From the NCBI GenBank assembly GCA_947385775.1, contig CANDMI010000003.1, forward strand, positions 1 to 64,000: a stretch of 64,000 nt of DNA, given 5' to 3'. Every line of letters starts with the position of its first letter. Position 1 is the first letter of the stretch. Both the position numbers and the translations under genes were made by a program. The notes below the pieces were generated by a model, which saw only the letters and a program-made list of their open reading frames with translations, did no database searches and was not told the origin of the DNA. Positions 46,089-54,899 of this stretch are shown piece by piece. Source of the DNA: an uncultured Eubacterium sp. GTDB taxonomy: Bacteria > Bacillota > Clostridia > Lachnospirales > Lachnospiraceae.

Positions 46089-46814
46089 ATGTGCGGTCGT
46101 GAAAAAACAAAGCAGGCGGTTGCCAATATAAAAAATCTGATCTCCAAGTATCGCCATGCTTGGATTTTGTCCTATTTTATCCTTTACCTTGCATGTTTTT
46201 TTTATCTGGAGCAGACGATCCAAAAAAAATTTCATATCATCACATATCCGATCGACCTTGCGATCCCGTTTTGTGAATATTTTATTATCCCGTATCTGTT
46301 TTGGTTTGCGTATATCGCGCTTGGGATCGGATATTTTTTTATTTGGAGCAAACAGGATTACTACAAGCTGTGCGCATTTTTGTTTACGGGCATGACCGTG
46401 TTTTTGATCGTGTCTTACGTATACCCAAACGGGCATTACCTGCGCCCGCTTGGATTTTCCCATGACAACTGGTGCATAAGGGCGGTCGAATGGCTGTACG
46501 AGGCGGATACGGCGACAAACCTTTTTCCAAGCATACACGTATACAATTCGCTTGGCGTGCATATCGCGATTACACACAGTGAACGCCTGAAAGAAAAAAA
46601 ATTCTGCAAAGGGGTTTCCTTTGCGGTTTGCGTTTTGATTATTTTATCGACGATGTTTTTAAAGCAGCATTCGGTGTTTGACGTTGTGACCGCGTTTATC
46701 ATGGCGGCTATTATGCATTATTTTATATATCGCCAGGCTTATCAGAAAGTGGCGGCCGCGTTTCGTGTGGATAAGCAAAAAAAGCGCCGCGCGCTCCATG
46801 GGCTTCGGATGTAG
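46089..46814 (+). CDS. PAP2-family membrane phosphatase
   Basis: 241 residues from the ATG at 46089 (AAGGG 8 bases upstream). About six membrane helices. The phosphatase motifs visible are PNGHYLRP, NLFPSIHVYNSLGVHIA (the PSxH motif) and KQHSVFDVVTAFI (H...D). It probably removes phosphate from a lipid phosphate such as undecaprenyl pyrophosphate or a phosphatidate at the outer membrane face. Genes for an aminotransferase and a DUF368 lipid-carrier transporter follow closely. Confidence 0.85.
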   Translation: MCGREKTKQAVANIKNLISKYRHAWILSYFILYLACFFYLEQTIQKKFHIITYPIDLAIPFCEYFIIPYLFWFAYIALGIGYFFIWSKQDYYKLCAFLFTGMTVFLIVSYVYPNGHYLRPLGFSHDNWCIRAVEWLYEADTATNLFPSIHVYNSLGVHIAITHSERLKEKKFCKGVSFAVCVLIILSTMFLKQHSVFDVVTAFIMAAIMHYFIYRQAYQKVAAAFRVDKQKKRRALHGLRM

Positions 46815-46826
46815 AAAGGATTTAAG

Positions 46827-47891
46827 ATGATGAAAATTAATCGATGGGAAGAAAATATACGTAAGGTAACGCCATATACGCCAGGGGAGCAGCCAAATAA
46901 GCCGGATATGCTAAAGCTGAACACAAACGAAAATCCATATCCGCCCTCTCCCGCGGTTGAAATGCGCCTGCGTCAGTTTGACGTAGGCTGTTTGCGCCTT
47001 TATCCGGACCCAAAAGCGGAGGCGCTTGTGAACGCGCTGGCAAAGCGTTATTCGGTATCTCCAAAACAGGTATTTGTGGGCGTAGGCTCGGATGACGTGC
47101 TTGCCATGGCGTTTATGACTTGTTTTAATTCGAAAAAGCCGATCTTGTTTCCAGATATTACCTATTCCTTTTACGAGGTATGGGCGGAGGAATTTCGCAT
47201 TCCTTATGAAAAAATCCCGTTGGACGACTCGTTTCATATAAGAAAAGAGGATTATTTCAGGGAATGCGGCGGTATCATCTTTCCAAATCCAAACGCGCCT
47301 ACCGGGGAGGTGGAAAGCCTTTCTGATATTGAAGAGATTGTTCGAAATAATCAGGATGTGATCGTGATCGTGGACGAGGCTTATATCGATTTTGGCGGAG
47401 AGTCCGCGCTTTCTTTGATTTCAAAATATGACAACCTGCTTGTCGTTCAGACGTTTTCCAAATCCCGGGCAATGGCAGGGATGCGCATTGGGTATGCCAT
47501 TGGCAGCAGCGAATTGATCCGCGCGTTAAACGACGTGAAATATTCTTTTAATTCCTATACCTTAAGCCAGCTTGCGTTATCGCTTAGCGTTGCGGCGCTG
47601 GAGGACGAGGCATATTTTCAGGATATCGTTCATAAAATAATTGCGACAAGGGAGCGTATGAAGGCGGAGTTTGCAAAGCTTGGGTTTTCATTTGGCGACA
47701 GCCAGAGCAATTTTTTGTTTGTCACCCATCCAAAGGCTTTCGCAAAAGATATTTTTGAATACTTAAAAGAGCGGGATATTTACGTGCGCTATTTTAACCA
47801 GCCGCGGATTGATAACTATCTTCGGATCACGATCGGAACGGATGCGCAGATGGAACGTCTGATCTGCGCGCTTAAGGATTATCTGAAATAA
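46827..47891 (+). CDS. hisC: Histidinol-phosphate aminotransferase family protein
   Basis: 354 residues, PLP-dependent class II aminotransferase of the HisC type: KLNTNENPYPPSP, VGVGSDDVLAMAF, FPNPNAPTG, VDEAYIDFGG and the PLP lysine in QTFSKSRAMAGMRIGY. AAAGGA precedes the ATG. It transaminates imidazole acetol phosphate in histidine synthesis; related enzymes also act on aromatic 2-oxo acids. It lies outside any his operon, so its exact substrate is not fixed. Confidence 0.88.
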   Translation: MMKINRWEENIRKVTPYTPGEQPNKPDMLKLNTNENPYPPSPAVEMRLRQFDVGCLRLYPDPKAEALVNALAKRYSVSPKQVFVGVGSDDVLAMAFMTCFNSKKPILFPDITYSFYEVWAEEFRIPYEKIPLDDSFHIRKEDYFRECGGIIFPNPNAPTGEVESLSDIEEIVRNNQDVIVIVDEAYIDFGGESALSLISKYDNLLVVQTFSKSRAMAGMRIGYAIGSSELIRALNDVKYSFNSYTLSQLALSLSVAALEDEAYFQDIVHKIIATRERMKAEFAKLGFSFGDSQSNFLFVTHPKAFAKDIFEYLKERDIYVRYFNQPRIDNYLRITIGTDAQMERLICALKDYLK

Positions 47892-47919
47892 TTTAATGAA
47901 GTAGAAATGGAGAACCAAA

Positions 47920-48792
47920 ATGTACATCATTCAATTTATCCGTGGCTTTTGCATGGCGCTTGCGGACAGCGTGCCGGGGGTTTCCGGCGGGACGGTGGCG
48001 TTTTTGCTTGGGTTTTACGACCAGTTTATAGGCGCGATCGACGATCTGGTAAGCGGGAAGCTGGAGCAGAAAAAAAAGGCGGTCGTGTTTTTGATAAAAC
48101 TTGGAATTGGCTGGGTAACGGGCATGGTCCTTGCGATGCTTGTGCTCTCCAGCGTATTTGAGTCTCATATTTACGCGGTCAGCTCTATGTTTATCGGGTT
48201 TATTTTATTCGCGATCCCGATTGTGATAAAAGAAGAAAAGGATACGTTATCAGAAAAAAAAGGCGCGGTTTTTTTTGCGTTCGCGGGGATTGCGGTTGTA
48301 TGCGCAATCACTTATTTTAACCCGGTGGCAGGCGGGGAGAGCGTAGATCTTGGTAGATTAAATCCAAAGCTTGCGGTTTATGTTTTTGCGGCGGGCGTGA
48401 TCGCCGTATCCGCGATGGTGCTGCCGGGGATTTCCGGTTCTACGCTGCTTTTGATCATGGGCTTATACCTGCCGGTGGTCACGGCGATCAAAGACATTCT
48501 GCATCTGGATTTTTCCGCGTTCCCAACGGTAGTCTTATTTGGATTTGGGATACTGGCTGGCGCGTGCGGGGTAGTAAAGCTGATCCGAAGGGCGTTAGAG
48601 CGGTATCGGCCCCAGACGGTCTATTTAATCCTGGGGCTGATGATCGGGTCTGTTTACGCGGTCATAGAAGGCCCAAAAACGCTGGATGATCCGCAGCCCG
48701 CGCTTTCTATGGAAACATTTCAGATCGTGTTCTTTTTGATCGGGTGCCTTGTAATCTTTGCGATGCAGGGGATGAAAAAATTTAAGGAGTAA
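47920..48792 (+). CDS. DUF368 membrane protein (PopT-type polyprenyl-phosphate transporter)
   Basis: 290 residues, about eight membrane segments, opening with the family signature FIRGFCMALADSVPGVSGGTVAF and a second inverted half VLPGISGSTLLLIMGLY. DUF368 proteins (PopT) have been linked to recycling of undecaprenyl phosphate across the membrane. This fits with the PAP2 phosphatase two genes upstream, which could make that lipid from its pyrophosphate. Third gene of the operon. Confidence 0.9.
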   Translation: MYIIQFIRGFCMALADSVPGVSGGTVAFLLGFYDQFIGAIDDLVSGKLEQKKKAVVFLIKLGIGWVTGMVLAMLVLSSVFESHIYAVSSMFIGFILFAIPIVIKEEKDTLSEKKGAVFFAFAGIAVVCAITYFNPVAGGESVDLGRLNPKLAVYVFAAGVIAVSAMVLPGISGSTLLLIMGLYLPVVTAIKDILHLDFSAFPTVVLFGFGILAGACGVVKLIRRALERYRPQTVYLILGLMIGSVYAVIEGPKTLDDPQPALSMETFQIVFFLIGCLVIFAMQGMKKFKE

Positions 48793-48798
48793 GGGGCG

Positions 48799-49563
48799 TT
48801 ACCACCCCATCTCCATCAGCCATCCGTTTAAAGCCCGCTCCCTTGCCCGCAGGTTTGACGCGTCATAGGCCCCAAGCTGGTATTCGCCCTGGATATTTCC
48901 GTCTACGATATATAATACCCGGGTGCATTTCGCCGCAACCTTGCTGTCGTGGGTGACCAGCATGATCGTGGTCCCTTCGGCGTTTAGCGCGGCAAGCTCG
49001 TTCATGACCTCGTCTGAGGAGGAGCGGTTGAGCGCCCCGGTCGGCTCGTCTGCGAATATCATTTTCGGACTGTTGATCATACTGCGGCAAATGCACGCGC
49101 GTTGCAGCTGCCCGCCGGACACCTCGTTGATGTCATTGTCGGCGACTTCGATAATGCCAAGCTTGCGCATCAGCGCGTGACCCCGGTTTGCGGTTTCGCG
49201 GCGGGATTCCTTGATCTTGTTGGACTGGCATGCAGGGAGGATGATATTGTCAAGCACCGAAAGGTTTTTTAGCATATACATCCGCTGGAAAATAAAGCCC
49301 ATCTCGTTTAGCCGTAATCTGGCAAGCTCTTTTTGATTCATTTTGGAAATGTCCTCTCCAAGAAATCGGACTTCTCCGGCGGTGATTTTATCCATCCCGG
49401 AAACCGCGTAAAGCAGCGTGGATTTCCCGGAGCCGGAAGGCCCCATAACGGCTGTCATTTCCCCTTTTTGTATATGAAAGTTTACATTTTTTAATACGTT
49501 GTTCTGCCGTTTGTTGACGACATAGGTTTTACAAAGGTCTTTTACTTCTAATACGTTTTCCAT
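48799..49563 (-). CDS. ABC transporter ATP-binding protein (MacB/LolD type)
   Basis: 254 residues. Walker A GPSGSGKST, Q loop FIFQRMYML, signature VSGGQLQRACICR, Walker B MIFADEPTGALN and the H-loop VTHD. The GALN/ADEPTGAL context is that of LolD/MacB/BceA-type ATPases paired with FtsX-type permeases. It follows its permease on the same strand with a 102-base gap. Antimicrobial-peptide detoxification or lipoprotein/peptide export are the usual roles. Confidence 0.93.
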   Translation of the reverse strand: MENVLEVKDLCKTYVVNKRQNNVLKNVNFHIQKGEMTAVMGPSGSGKSTLLYAVSGMDKITAGEVRFLGEDISKMNQKELARLRLNEMGFIFQRMYMLKNLSVLDNIILPACQSNKIKESRRETANRGHALMRKLGIIEVADNDINEVSGGQLQRACICRSMINSPKMIFADEPTGALNRSSSDEVMNELAALNAEGTTIMLVTHDSKVAAKCTRVLYIVDGNIQGEYQLGAYDASNLRARERALNGWLMEMGW

Positions 49564-49614
49564 TGCGATTCTCCTTTAAAAATAGTAGTTTTGCATGTTT
49601 ATTCTAAGCCGCCT

Positions 49615-49668
49615 TTGATTCTTGTTTGAGATCATTTGTTGTTTGAAATCATTCGTTGTTTGAGGTCA
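49615..49668. repeat. Short direct repeat in the ABC gene gap
   Basis: Three imperfect copies of a ~15-base unit (GA(T/A/G)(A/G)TCATT(T/C)(G)TTGTTTGA-like) directly after the permease stop. No hairpin of note. Confidence 0.4.
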
Positions 49669-52020
49669 TTCATTATCAGAGATCTCAAAGGACGCGATCC
49701 TTCGAAGCCCCTGGGCGGAAAGGGACGCTGCCAGCGCGGTTACGGTAAGGACGATCAAAGGGTAAATAGCATACACCTCTAACGGCCGGATTTCATAATC
49801 GATACGGTATGCGCCCATCATATGAAAGATTGGCGTGATCAGAGCCGTAGAAAGCGGGGAAGAAAGAACCGCCCCTGCGATCACGGAGATCAAAAGCGTG
49901 ATGCCAATGCGCATTGTCTGCACGGATACAAGGGAATGGTTTTGAAATCCAATCGCTTTTAAAAGCGCGATCTCGCTCTTTTCCTTGGCAATAAAGCTTT
50001 TTACCATAAGGATCGCCACAAGCGCGTTGATGCTTAGGATAATGCCCAAGATCAAAAGCTTCATATCCTCCAGCTTTCCCGCCACATCCGCTCCGATCAT
50101 ATAGCTGATGTATTCCCCCGGAGTGTAAACATTTGTTTGCGGGTATAAATTTTCCAGCATTTTTTTTCGCTCGGCAAGGGTTTCTTTATCCGGGTCGTCC
50201 TTATAATTTACCTGTATGCCGAAGCCTCCGGCGGCATAAGCGTAGTCCAGCTTGGCGTTTTGATAAAAACGTACGCCCTCGCCCATATTGTTCAGGCTTT
50301 GGGTGATAGCGGTCACGGTGTAGTTTTTTGCGGTTTCTCCGACTTTGATCTCGATATCGTCGCCGATTTTTGCGTCGATCTGATCGGCGGTTAGATAGGT
50401 CAGGGCGACCTCATGCTCGTTTTGCGGCGGCGTGCCTTTCAGGTAGGCGTACTGATCGGCTGTCACATCGCCCCTGCCCTGAAAGGTCAGGGAATTTGTG
50501 CGTTTCTTTCCTTTGCGCAGATTGCTTCGGAACATGATCTCCTGGAAAACGTCAACGTCAATCCCGTTTTCTGAAAACATTTGTTTGATCTCTGAAAACT
50601 GGCGTTCGATTTTCGCCTCGTTATCTTCCATCGGATGAAACAGCATCTCTATCGAAATGACATGGTCGCTTTGCGCCATATTAAAAGTTGTGATCAAATG
50701 GTCGCAGCGTAAGGTGTTGATCGCGTTTACGGGAATGATCACAAGCAAGGTTCCGATGATAAAGATCAAGATCATGGAAACATAGCTTTTAAGCCCGCTT
50801 AAAATATCGTTTAACGCCATAAATGGAAGTGTCGGCAAATGGGATTTCCAAAGGCGCAGCATTCCTTTTTTACGGTAGCGTTCTCCGGTTTCGCCGCTTC
50901 TGATCGCGTCGATCGGGGAAAAGCGGCGTATTTTTCGCGTACAAAGGTAGCAAAAAAGCACAACGGCCGCCCCGGAACCGATCGCCGCCCAAACATTGAT
51001 GAAAAAATGGCTTTCGCCGTCAAGGACGATCTTGTCAGAAATTCCGTTTAACATCATGCGGCTAAAGGGAAAGCTTAGGCAAAGCCCCACGAACGTCCCG
51101 ATCACGGAGATGCCTAGGTATTTTACGATATAAAGGCCGCGGATCGCGTGATTTTTAAGCCCGATGGCTTTCATAACGCCGATTTCTCGAAATTCCTCGG
51201 TGATCGTAAAATGGATGATAAAGCGCAGGATCACCATAGAGATCAGGATCAGGCATACGCTGACCACGAGTAAAATGGCGGCGATTAAAATATCCATAAT
51301 GTATACCATTTTAAACATCGACCGGTCGATGGACATAACGGTGTTGATGCCAAGCGCGTTAAATTCATCGCGGTAGCTCTGGTCGTCGGTATGGACTTCG
51401 ACGGCGCTGCATATGGTTGCGTTTTTGCTTTCGCGGAATTGTTTCGCGTCGTTTTCGCTGACTAGAAACCGGGTCATCCCGACCATGGAGGAGCCAAAAA
51501 GCGCGTCCTTTGTGTAGCCTTTTAACGTAAATTCTTTTTTGACCCCGTTTTCGTGAATGAAGATTTTCCCGCCCTCATGAAAATCGTTATCTTTGGATTG
51601 AAAAATCGCGTTTGTGACGTACATTTCGCCGTCGGCGATATGGGTGATCTCCTGATTGTTTTTGTCGAATATTTTAATCCCGCTAAGCGTGGACAGCGCC
51701 AGGGTGTTGGAATATTCAAGCGTTTCTCCTTCGACCTTCACGTTTTTTGGCGTGATCTGGATCAGGTTTGCGATGTCATAGCGGTAGCCGTTTTCCTTTG
51801 CAAGCGCTTCAAAGCGTTTGATATCAGAGGAATTTGTAGACGCAAACCAGTAATCCGGCACCCCCGCCATTTCAAAAAAATCATCCAGCGCGCTGCTTAC
51901 GGTGATCAGGTTGTTCGCGCTGCTTGCCACGAATGTCGCCGCTAAAATGACAAAGATTAACAGGATGGCATTCATGGTGCGCTTACGCTTCATGTCGTTT
52001 TTTAAAATTTGTAAATACAT
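49666..52020 (-). CDS. FtsX-type ABC transporter permease
   Basis: 784 residues. An N-terminal membrane helix (about 15-38), an extracellular region (about 40-240), three helices with an FtsX domain (about 245-365), a central helix and second extracellular part (about 415-665) and a final FtsX domain (about 670-775). This duplicated layout is that of the MacB/BceB-like exporter permeases. GGAGCTG precedes the ATG. It pairs with the ATPase gene downstream. The OmpR/kinase pair at 0.6-2.8 kb is too distant to link to it by position. Confidence 0.9.
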   Translation of the reverse strand: MYLQILKNDMKRKRTMNAILLIFVILAATFVASSANNLITVSSALDDFFEMAGVPDYWFASTNSSDIKRFEALAKENGYRYDIANLIQITPKNVKVEGETLEYSNTLALSTLSGIKIFDKNNQEITHIADGEMYVTNAIFQSKDNDFHEGGKIFIHENGVKKEFTLKGYTKDALFGSSMVGMTRFLVSENDAKQFRESKNATICSAVEVHTDDQSYRDEFNALGINTVMSIDRSMFKMVYIMDILIAAILLVVSVCLILISMVILRFIIHFTITEEFREIGVMKAIGLKNHAIRGLYIVKYLGISVIGTFVGLCLSFPFSRMMLNGISDKIVLDGESHFFINVWAAIGSGAAVVLFCYLCTRKIRRFSPIDAIRSGETGERYRKKGMLRLWKSHLPTLPFMALNDILSGLKSYVSMILIFIIGTLLVIIPVNAINTLRCDHLITTFNMAQSDHVISIEMLFHPMEDNEAKIERQFSEIKQMFSENGIDVDVFQEIMFRSNLRKGKKRTNSLTFQGRGDVTADQYAYLKGTPPQNEHEVALTYLTADQIDAKIGDDIEIKVGETAKNYTVTAITQSLNNMGEGVRFYQNAKLDYAYAAGGFGIQVNYKDDPDKETLAERKKMLENLYPQTNVYTPGEYISYMIGADVAGKLEDMKLLILGIILSINALVAILMVKSFIAKEKSEIALLKAIGFQNHSLVSVQTMRIGITLLISVIAGAVLSSPLSTALITPIFHMMGAYRIDYEIRPLEVYAIYPLIVLTVTALAASLSAQGLRRIASFEISDNE

Positions 52021-52217
52021 ATCGCAGCTCCTTTCTTTTTTGTGATTTTAGCTTAGCATAGAAATTATTAAAAAATCCTTAAATCCAAAAATAGTCTTCC
52101 CAGCTCGATTCATAAACAAACGAATGTTACGCAAGCTTGATATTCGCGTGTTTTTATGATAAATTTTAATTAGATTTCGTAAAAATAGGCAGGTCAGCAA
52201 GGATAAGGGGATGCGGA

Positions 52218-53330
52218 ATGCGGATATTGGCGGCGTTAGCGGTTATTTTTTGTATATTGGCGGTATATGTTTTTTTCTGGCTCGGCAGGGTTTTTGCTTT
52301 TTGGGGGATTTCATTCAATCGAAAAAGCGTGCGGATCGCGCGCGCAGCGCTTACTGTCGTAATCGCCGCCTTATCATGCGGCTTTCTTAGTATGCCGGGG
52401 ATTGTCGCGCTGCATATGCTGGGGACGTGCGCGGCGCTTGAGGGCATCGGCTGGCTGCTTTGCAAGCTGCCTGTTTTTCAAACCCAGGGGGCGTTAAAGT
52501 GGGTGCGCAGAATATGCCAAAGCGGGGTTGCCGGGATTTTTATCGCGTTGCTGATCGTCGGTTATGGCTATTATAATATGAACCATATTGTGTGTACAGA
52601 GTATTTTGTAACGACAGAGAAGCCGATGCGAAAGGGCGGATACCGGATCGCGGTAGTTTCGGATACGCATTTTGGAAGCATACAGGATAAAAAGCTTTTG
52701 CGGGAGGGGATTGCGGAGATTTCGGCGCAAAGGCCGGATTTTGTGATCCTGGCGGGAGACATTGTAGAGGAAGGGACGTCTTTAAAGGAGCTGCGTGAGG
52801 CGTTTAAGCTGCTTGGCGGCATTGACAACCAATACGGCGTTTATTATGTATATGGAAACCATGACAGGCAGCCGTATACAAACAGTCGCACTTTTACAAA
52901 TGAGCAGCTGGAGCGGGCGATTACAGAAAATGGGATCGAAATCCTTATGAACGGTTTTGTAAGCATAAACGATGAGATCCTTTTAGCCGGACGGGACGAC
53001 GGCGCGTGGGGCAATGTCCGAAAACGCCCGTCCGCGGCGGAGACGTTAGCCGGGGCGGATACCGAAAAATTTATTATTATGGCAGACCACCAGCCGGTCG
53101 AGATAGAGGAAAATATTGCATGCGGCGTGGATTTACAGGTCAGCGGCCATACCCATGGAGGGCAGATCTGGCCGGTGGGCCTTTTTACCGAGTGGGCGGG
53201 GAGGTATAATTATGGAAGATATAAAAAAGAAGGGTTCGACCTGATTGTATCGTCCGGGTATGCGGGATGGAAGTATCCGATGCGTACGGGGAAGCATTGT
53301 GAGTTTGTGATGGTTATGGTTGGGGAATGA
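52218..53330 (+). CDS. Membrane-anchored metallophosphoesterase (YkuE-like)
   Basis: 370 residues. Four N-terminal membrane helices (about 1-125) are followed by a calcineurin-like phosphoesterase domain with all motifs: VVSDTHFGS, LAGDIVE, YGNHDR, MADHQPVE and SGHTHGGQ. The membrane part probably anchors the two-metal active site at the extracellular face. Substrate unknown; related proteins act on lipid or nucleotide phosphates. AAGGGG precedes the ATG. Confidence 0.9.
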   Translation: MRILAALAVIFCILAVYVFFWLGRVFAFWGISFNRKSVRIARAALTVVIAALSCGFLSMPGIVALHMLGTCAALEGIGWLLCKLPVFQTQGALKWVRRICQSGVAGIFIALLIVGYGYYNMNHIVCTEYFVTTEKPMRKGGYRIAVVSDTHFGSIQDKKLLREGIAEISAQRPDFVILAGDIVEEGTSLKELREAFKLLGGIDNQYGVYYVYGNHDRQPYTNSRTFTNEQLERAITENGIEILMNGFVSINDEILLAGRDDGAWGNVRKRPSAAETLAGADTEKFIIMADHQPVEIEENIACGVDLQVSGHTHGGQIWPVGLFTEWAGRYNYGRYKKEGFDLIVSSGYAGWKYPMRTGKHCEFVMVMVGE

Positions 53331-53397
53331 AAATCGAACGTATATTTGCTATAAATATAATGGCAGATAGATGATAGATAACCAGAGAAATAAACAC

Positions 53398-53426
53398 TTG
53401 CATTCAAGTTTAAGATATGCTATAGT
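53398..53426 (+). promoter_or_regulatory. Promoter of the small RNA opposite the toxin
   Basis: TTGCAT, 17-base spacer, TATAGT. Transcription would start near 53433. Confidence 0.7.
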
Positions 53427-53432
53427 AAAAAC

Positions 53433-53544
53433 ACAAAATAAAAAGCAACCGCCCATGGTATGCCCGATGGGGCACAAGGGGGTTGACCATAAGAAAAAGT
53501 AGCAATGCCACCCGTCACTGGCCAAAGTATCAGGGTGGTTTTTG
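53433..53544 (+). ncRNA. Candidate antitoxin RNA
   Basis: About 110 bases from the promoter at 53398 to a terminator stem CCACCC/GGGTGG at 53508-53538 followed by TTTTT. It contains an internal fold (AACCGCCC...GGGGGTT with a GCCC/GGGG hairpin). It stops just before the 3' end of the convergent toxin gene, so its 3' part would pair with the tail of the toxin messenger. Its 5' end shares AGCAACCG with the toxin messenger's 5' end. Confidence 0.65.
53508..53543. terminator. Terminator of the small RNA
   Basis: Stem CCACCC / GGGTGG, 19-base loop, T run. On the minus strand the same stem may end or stabilise the toxin messenger. Confidence 0.7.
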
Positions 53545-53554
53545 CTATGTACGG

Positions 53555-53650
53555 CTACTTACAAAATGTAAAAATAAATGTAAGCAATGCCAGAATGAAT
53601 AAACCAAAGGTCATTAAATCTTTAAAATCAAAACCATTTGGACTTTTCAT
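53555..53650 (-). CDS. Holin-like toxin peptide (31 aa), type I system
   Basis: 31 codons with GGGGGTGATG just before the ATG. The product starts MKSPNGFDFKDLMTFG and continues into a hydrophobic helix (LFILALLTFIFTF) ending CK, which matches the putative holin-like toxin pattern. In the leader, CATTCT/AGAATG forms a hairpin ending at the ribosome site (53662-53679), which could limit translation. Together with the opposing small RNA it forms a likely type I toxin-antitoxin pair. The other holin-like gene is at 68-187. Confidence 0.75.
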   Translation of the reverse strand: MKSPNGFDFKDLMTFGLFILALLTFIFTFCK

Positions 53651-53712
53651 AGCATCACCCCCATTCTCTTTAGAATGAGGTCAACACACCCTTTCACACG
53701 GTTGCTGTCTGA

Positions 53713-53741
53713 ATTGTATCATATATTCTGCTATTTCACAA
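53713..53741 (-). promoter_or_regulatory. Promoter of the toxin gene
   Basis: On the minus strand: TTGTGA, 17-base spacer, TACAAT. Transcription would start near 53706, giving a ~55-base leader. Confidence 0.7.
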
Positions 53742-53901
53742 CAAATTTTTACATTCTACGTTATCCCTTTTTAAGACGCGAAAAAAGTCACGACATGAAT
53801 TTTACATTTTTCCAACCGTTTTAATATATTCCAAAACAAGGAAACGGCTATAATAAGTGTCGAAAGCTTACTTAGGCACAGGTTGGCAGGATGGAGGATT
53901 T

Positions 53902-54882
53902 ATGACAAAAAATAGAAAAGCGACAAAAGCGATCAAAACAATATGCCTGGCGGTGGCGGCGGTTTTGTTAAGCGGCTGTCAGGAAAAGAGCGCGGCAAAG
54001 GAAAATGTGAGCATATATTATTCCGCGATCGAAAGCGGCGACTATTACGAAGGATGGGCGAGCCAGTTGCAGGAGCAGGCGGCAAAGCTTGGCGCGAGCT
54101 TTGAGGTTGGGTACGCGGAAAATTCCATTGAGACACAGGCGGCGCAGATAAAACAGGCTGCGGATGACAGCGATGTGATTTTATGCGGCCCGGTTTCGGC
54201 GGATGTGGTATCGGAATTAAAAAAAGCCGCCAAAGACACCCCGATCGTATTTATGAACAACGCGCCAGAGGATGGGGAGCTTCAAAAAGACCATTTTATA
54301 TATGTCGCGTCAGATGAATATATGGCGGGGCAGTACCAGGCGGAGTACATATTGGAAAAATTCGCGGGCAAGGACGAGATTAACGTGGCGATCTTAAAAG
54401 GGCCAAAAAACGCTTCCGGTGCGGCGGGCAGGACAAAGGGGCTGAAAAAGACGCTGAAAGAAAGCGGCAAAAAAATCCATTATGTGTTTGAAGACCATGC
54501 GGACTGGAGCACGGATACGGCAAAAGAGTTTATTGGGCTGTTATTAAAGACCGGAAATCCGGTGGACTGCGTAGCGGCGAACAACGACGATATGGCGCTT
54601 GGCGCGGTGCAGGCGTTTGAAGAAGCGGGGATCGATACGAAGGACGTGCTGTTTTTGGGCGTGGACGCTTCGGAGGGCGGCTGTCAGGCGATAGCCGACG
54701 GGAGATTGGATTTTACCGTATACCAGCCAATGTCCAGCCAAATTGCGGCGGCGGTGCAGGCGGCGGTTAATATGGCAAATGAGCAGTCCATTCAAGACAT
54801 AGAATGGGCGACAAAAGACGGGAAATATATCCTGCTGCCTTTTGAAAAAGTGGATGAAAGCAATGTGTCGCAATATCAATAG
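53902..54882 (+). CDS. Orphan sugar-binding lipoprotein
   Basis: 326 residues from the ATG at 53902 (GGAGG 5 bases upstream; an in-frame ATG at 53857 has none). The N-terminus is a lipoprotein signal ending AAVLLSGCQ, so the protein is anchored outside the membrane. The rest is a Peripla_BP_4 (ribose/galactose-binding type) fold with the usual [15 protein letters not shown] and [21 protein letters not shown] blocks. No ABC permease or ATPase accompanies it; the next gene, 17 bases on, encodes a chemoreceptor. It may therefore pass bound sugar to that receptor. A TATAAT box lies at 53851. Confidence 0.85.
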   Translation: MTKNRKATKAIKTICLAVAAVLLSGCQEKSAAKENVSIYYSAIESGDYYEGWASQLQEQAAKLGASFEVGYAENSIETQAAQIKQAADDSDVILCGPVSADVVSELKKAAKDTPIVFMNNAPEDGELQKDHFIYVASDEYMAGQYQAEYILEKFAGKDEINVAILKGPKNASGAAGRTKGLKKTLKESGKKIHYVFEDHADWSTDTAKEFIGLLLKTGNPVDCVAANNDDMALGAVQAFEEAGIDTKDVLFLGVDASEGGCQAIADGRLDFTVYQPMSSQIAAAVQAAVNMANEQSIQDIEWATKDGKYILLPFEKVDESNVSQYQ

Positions 54883-54899
54883 CCTTAGGAGGCGGTAGG

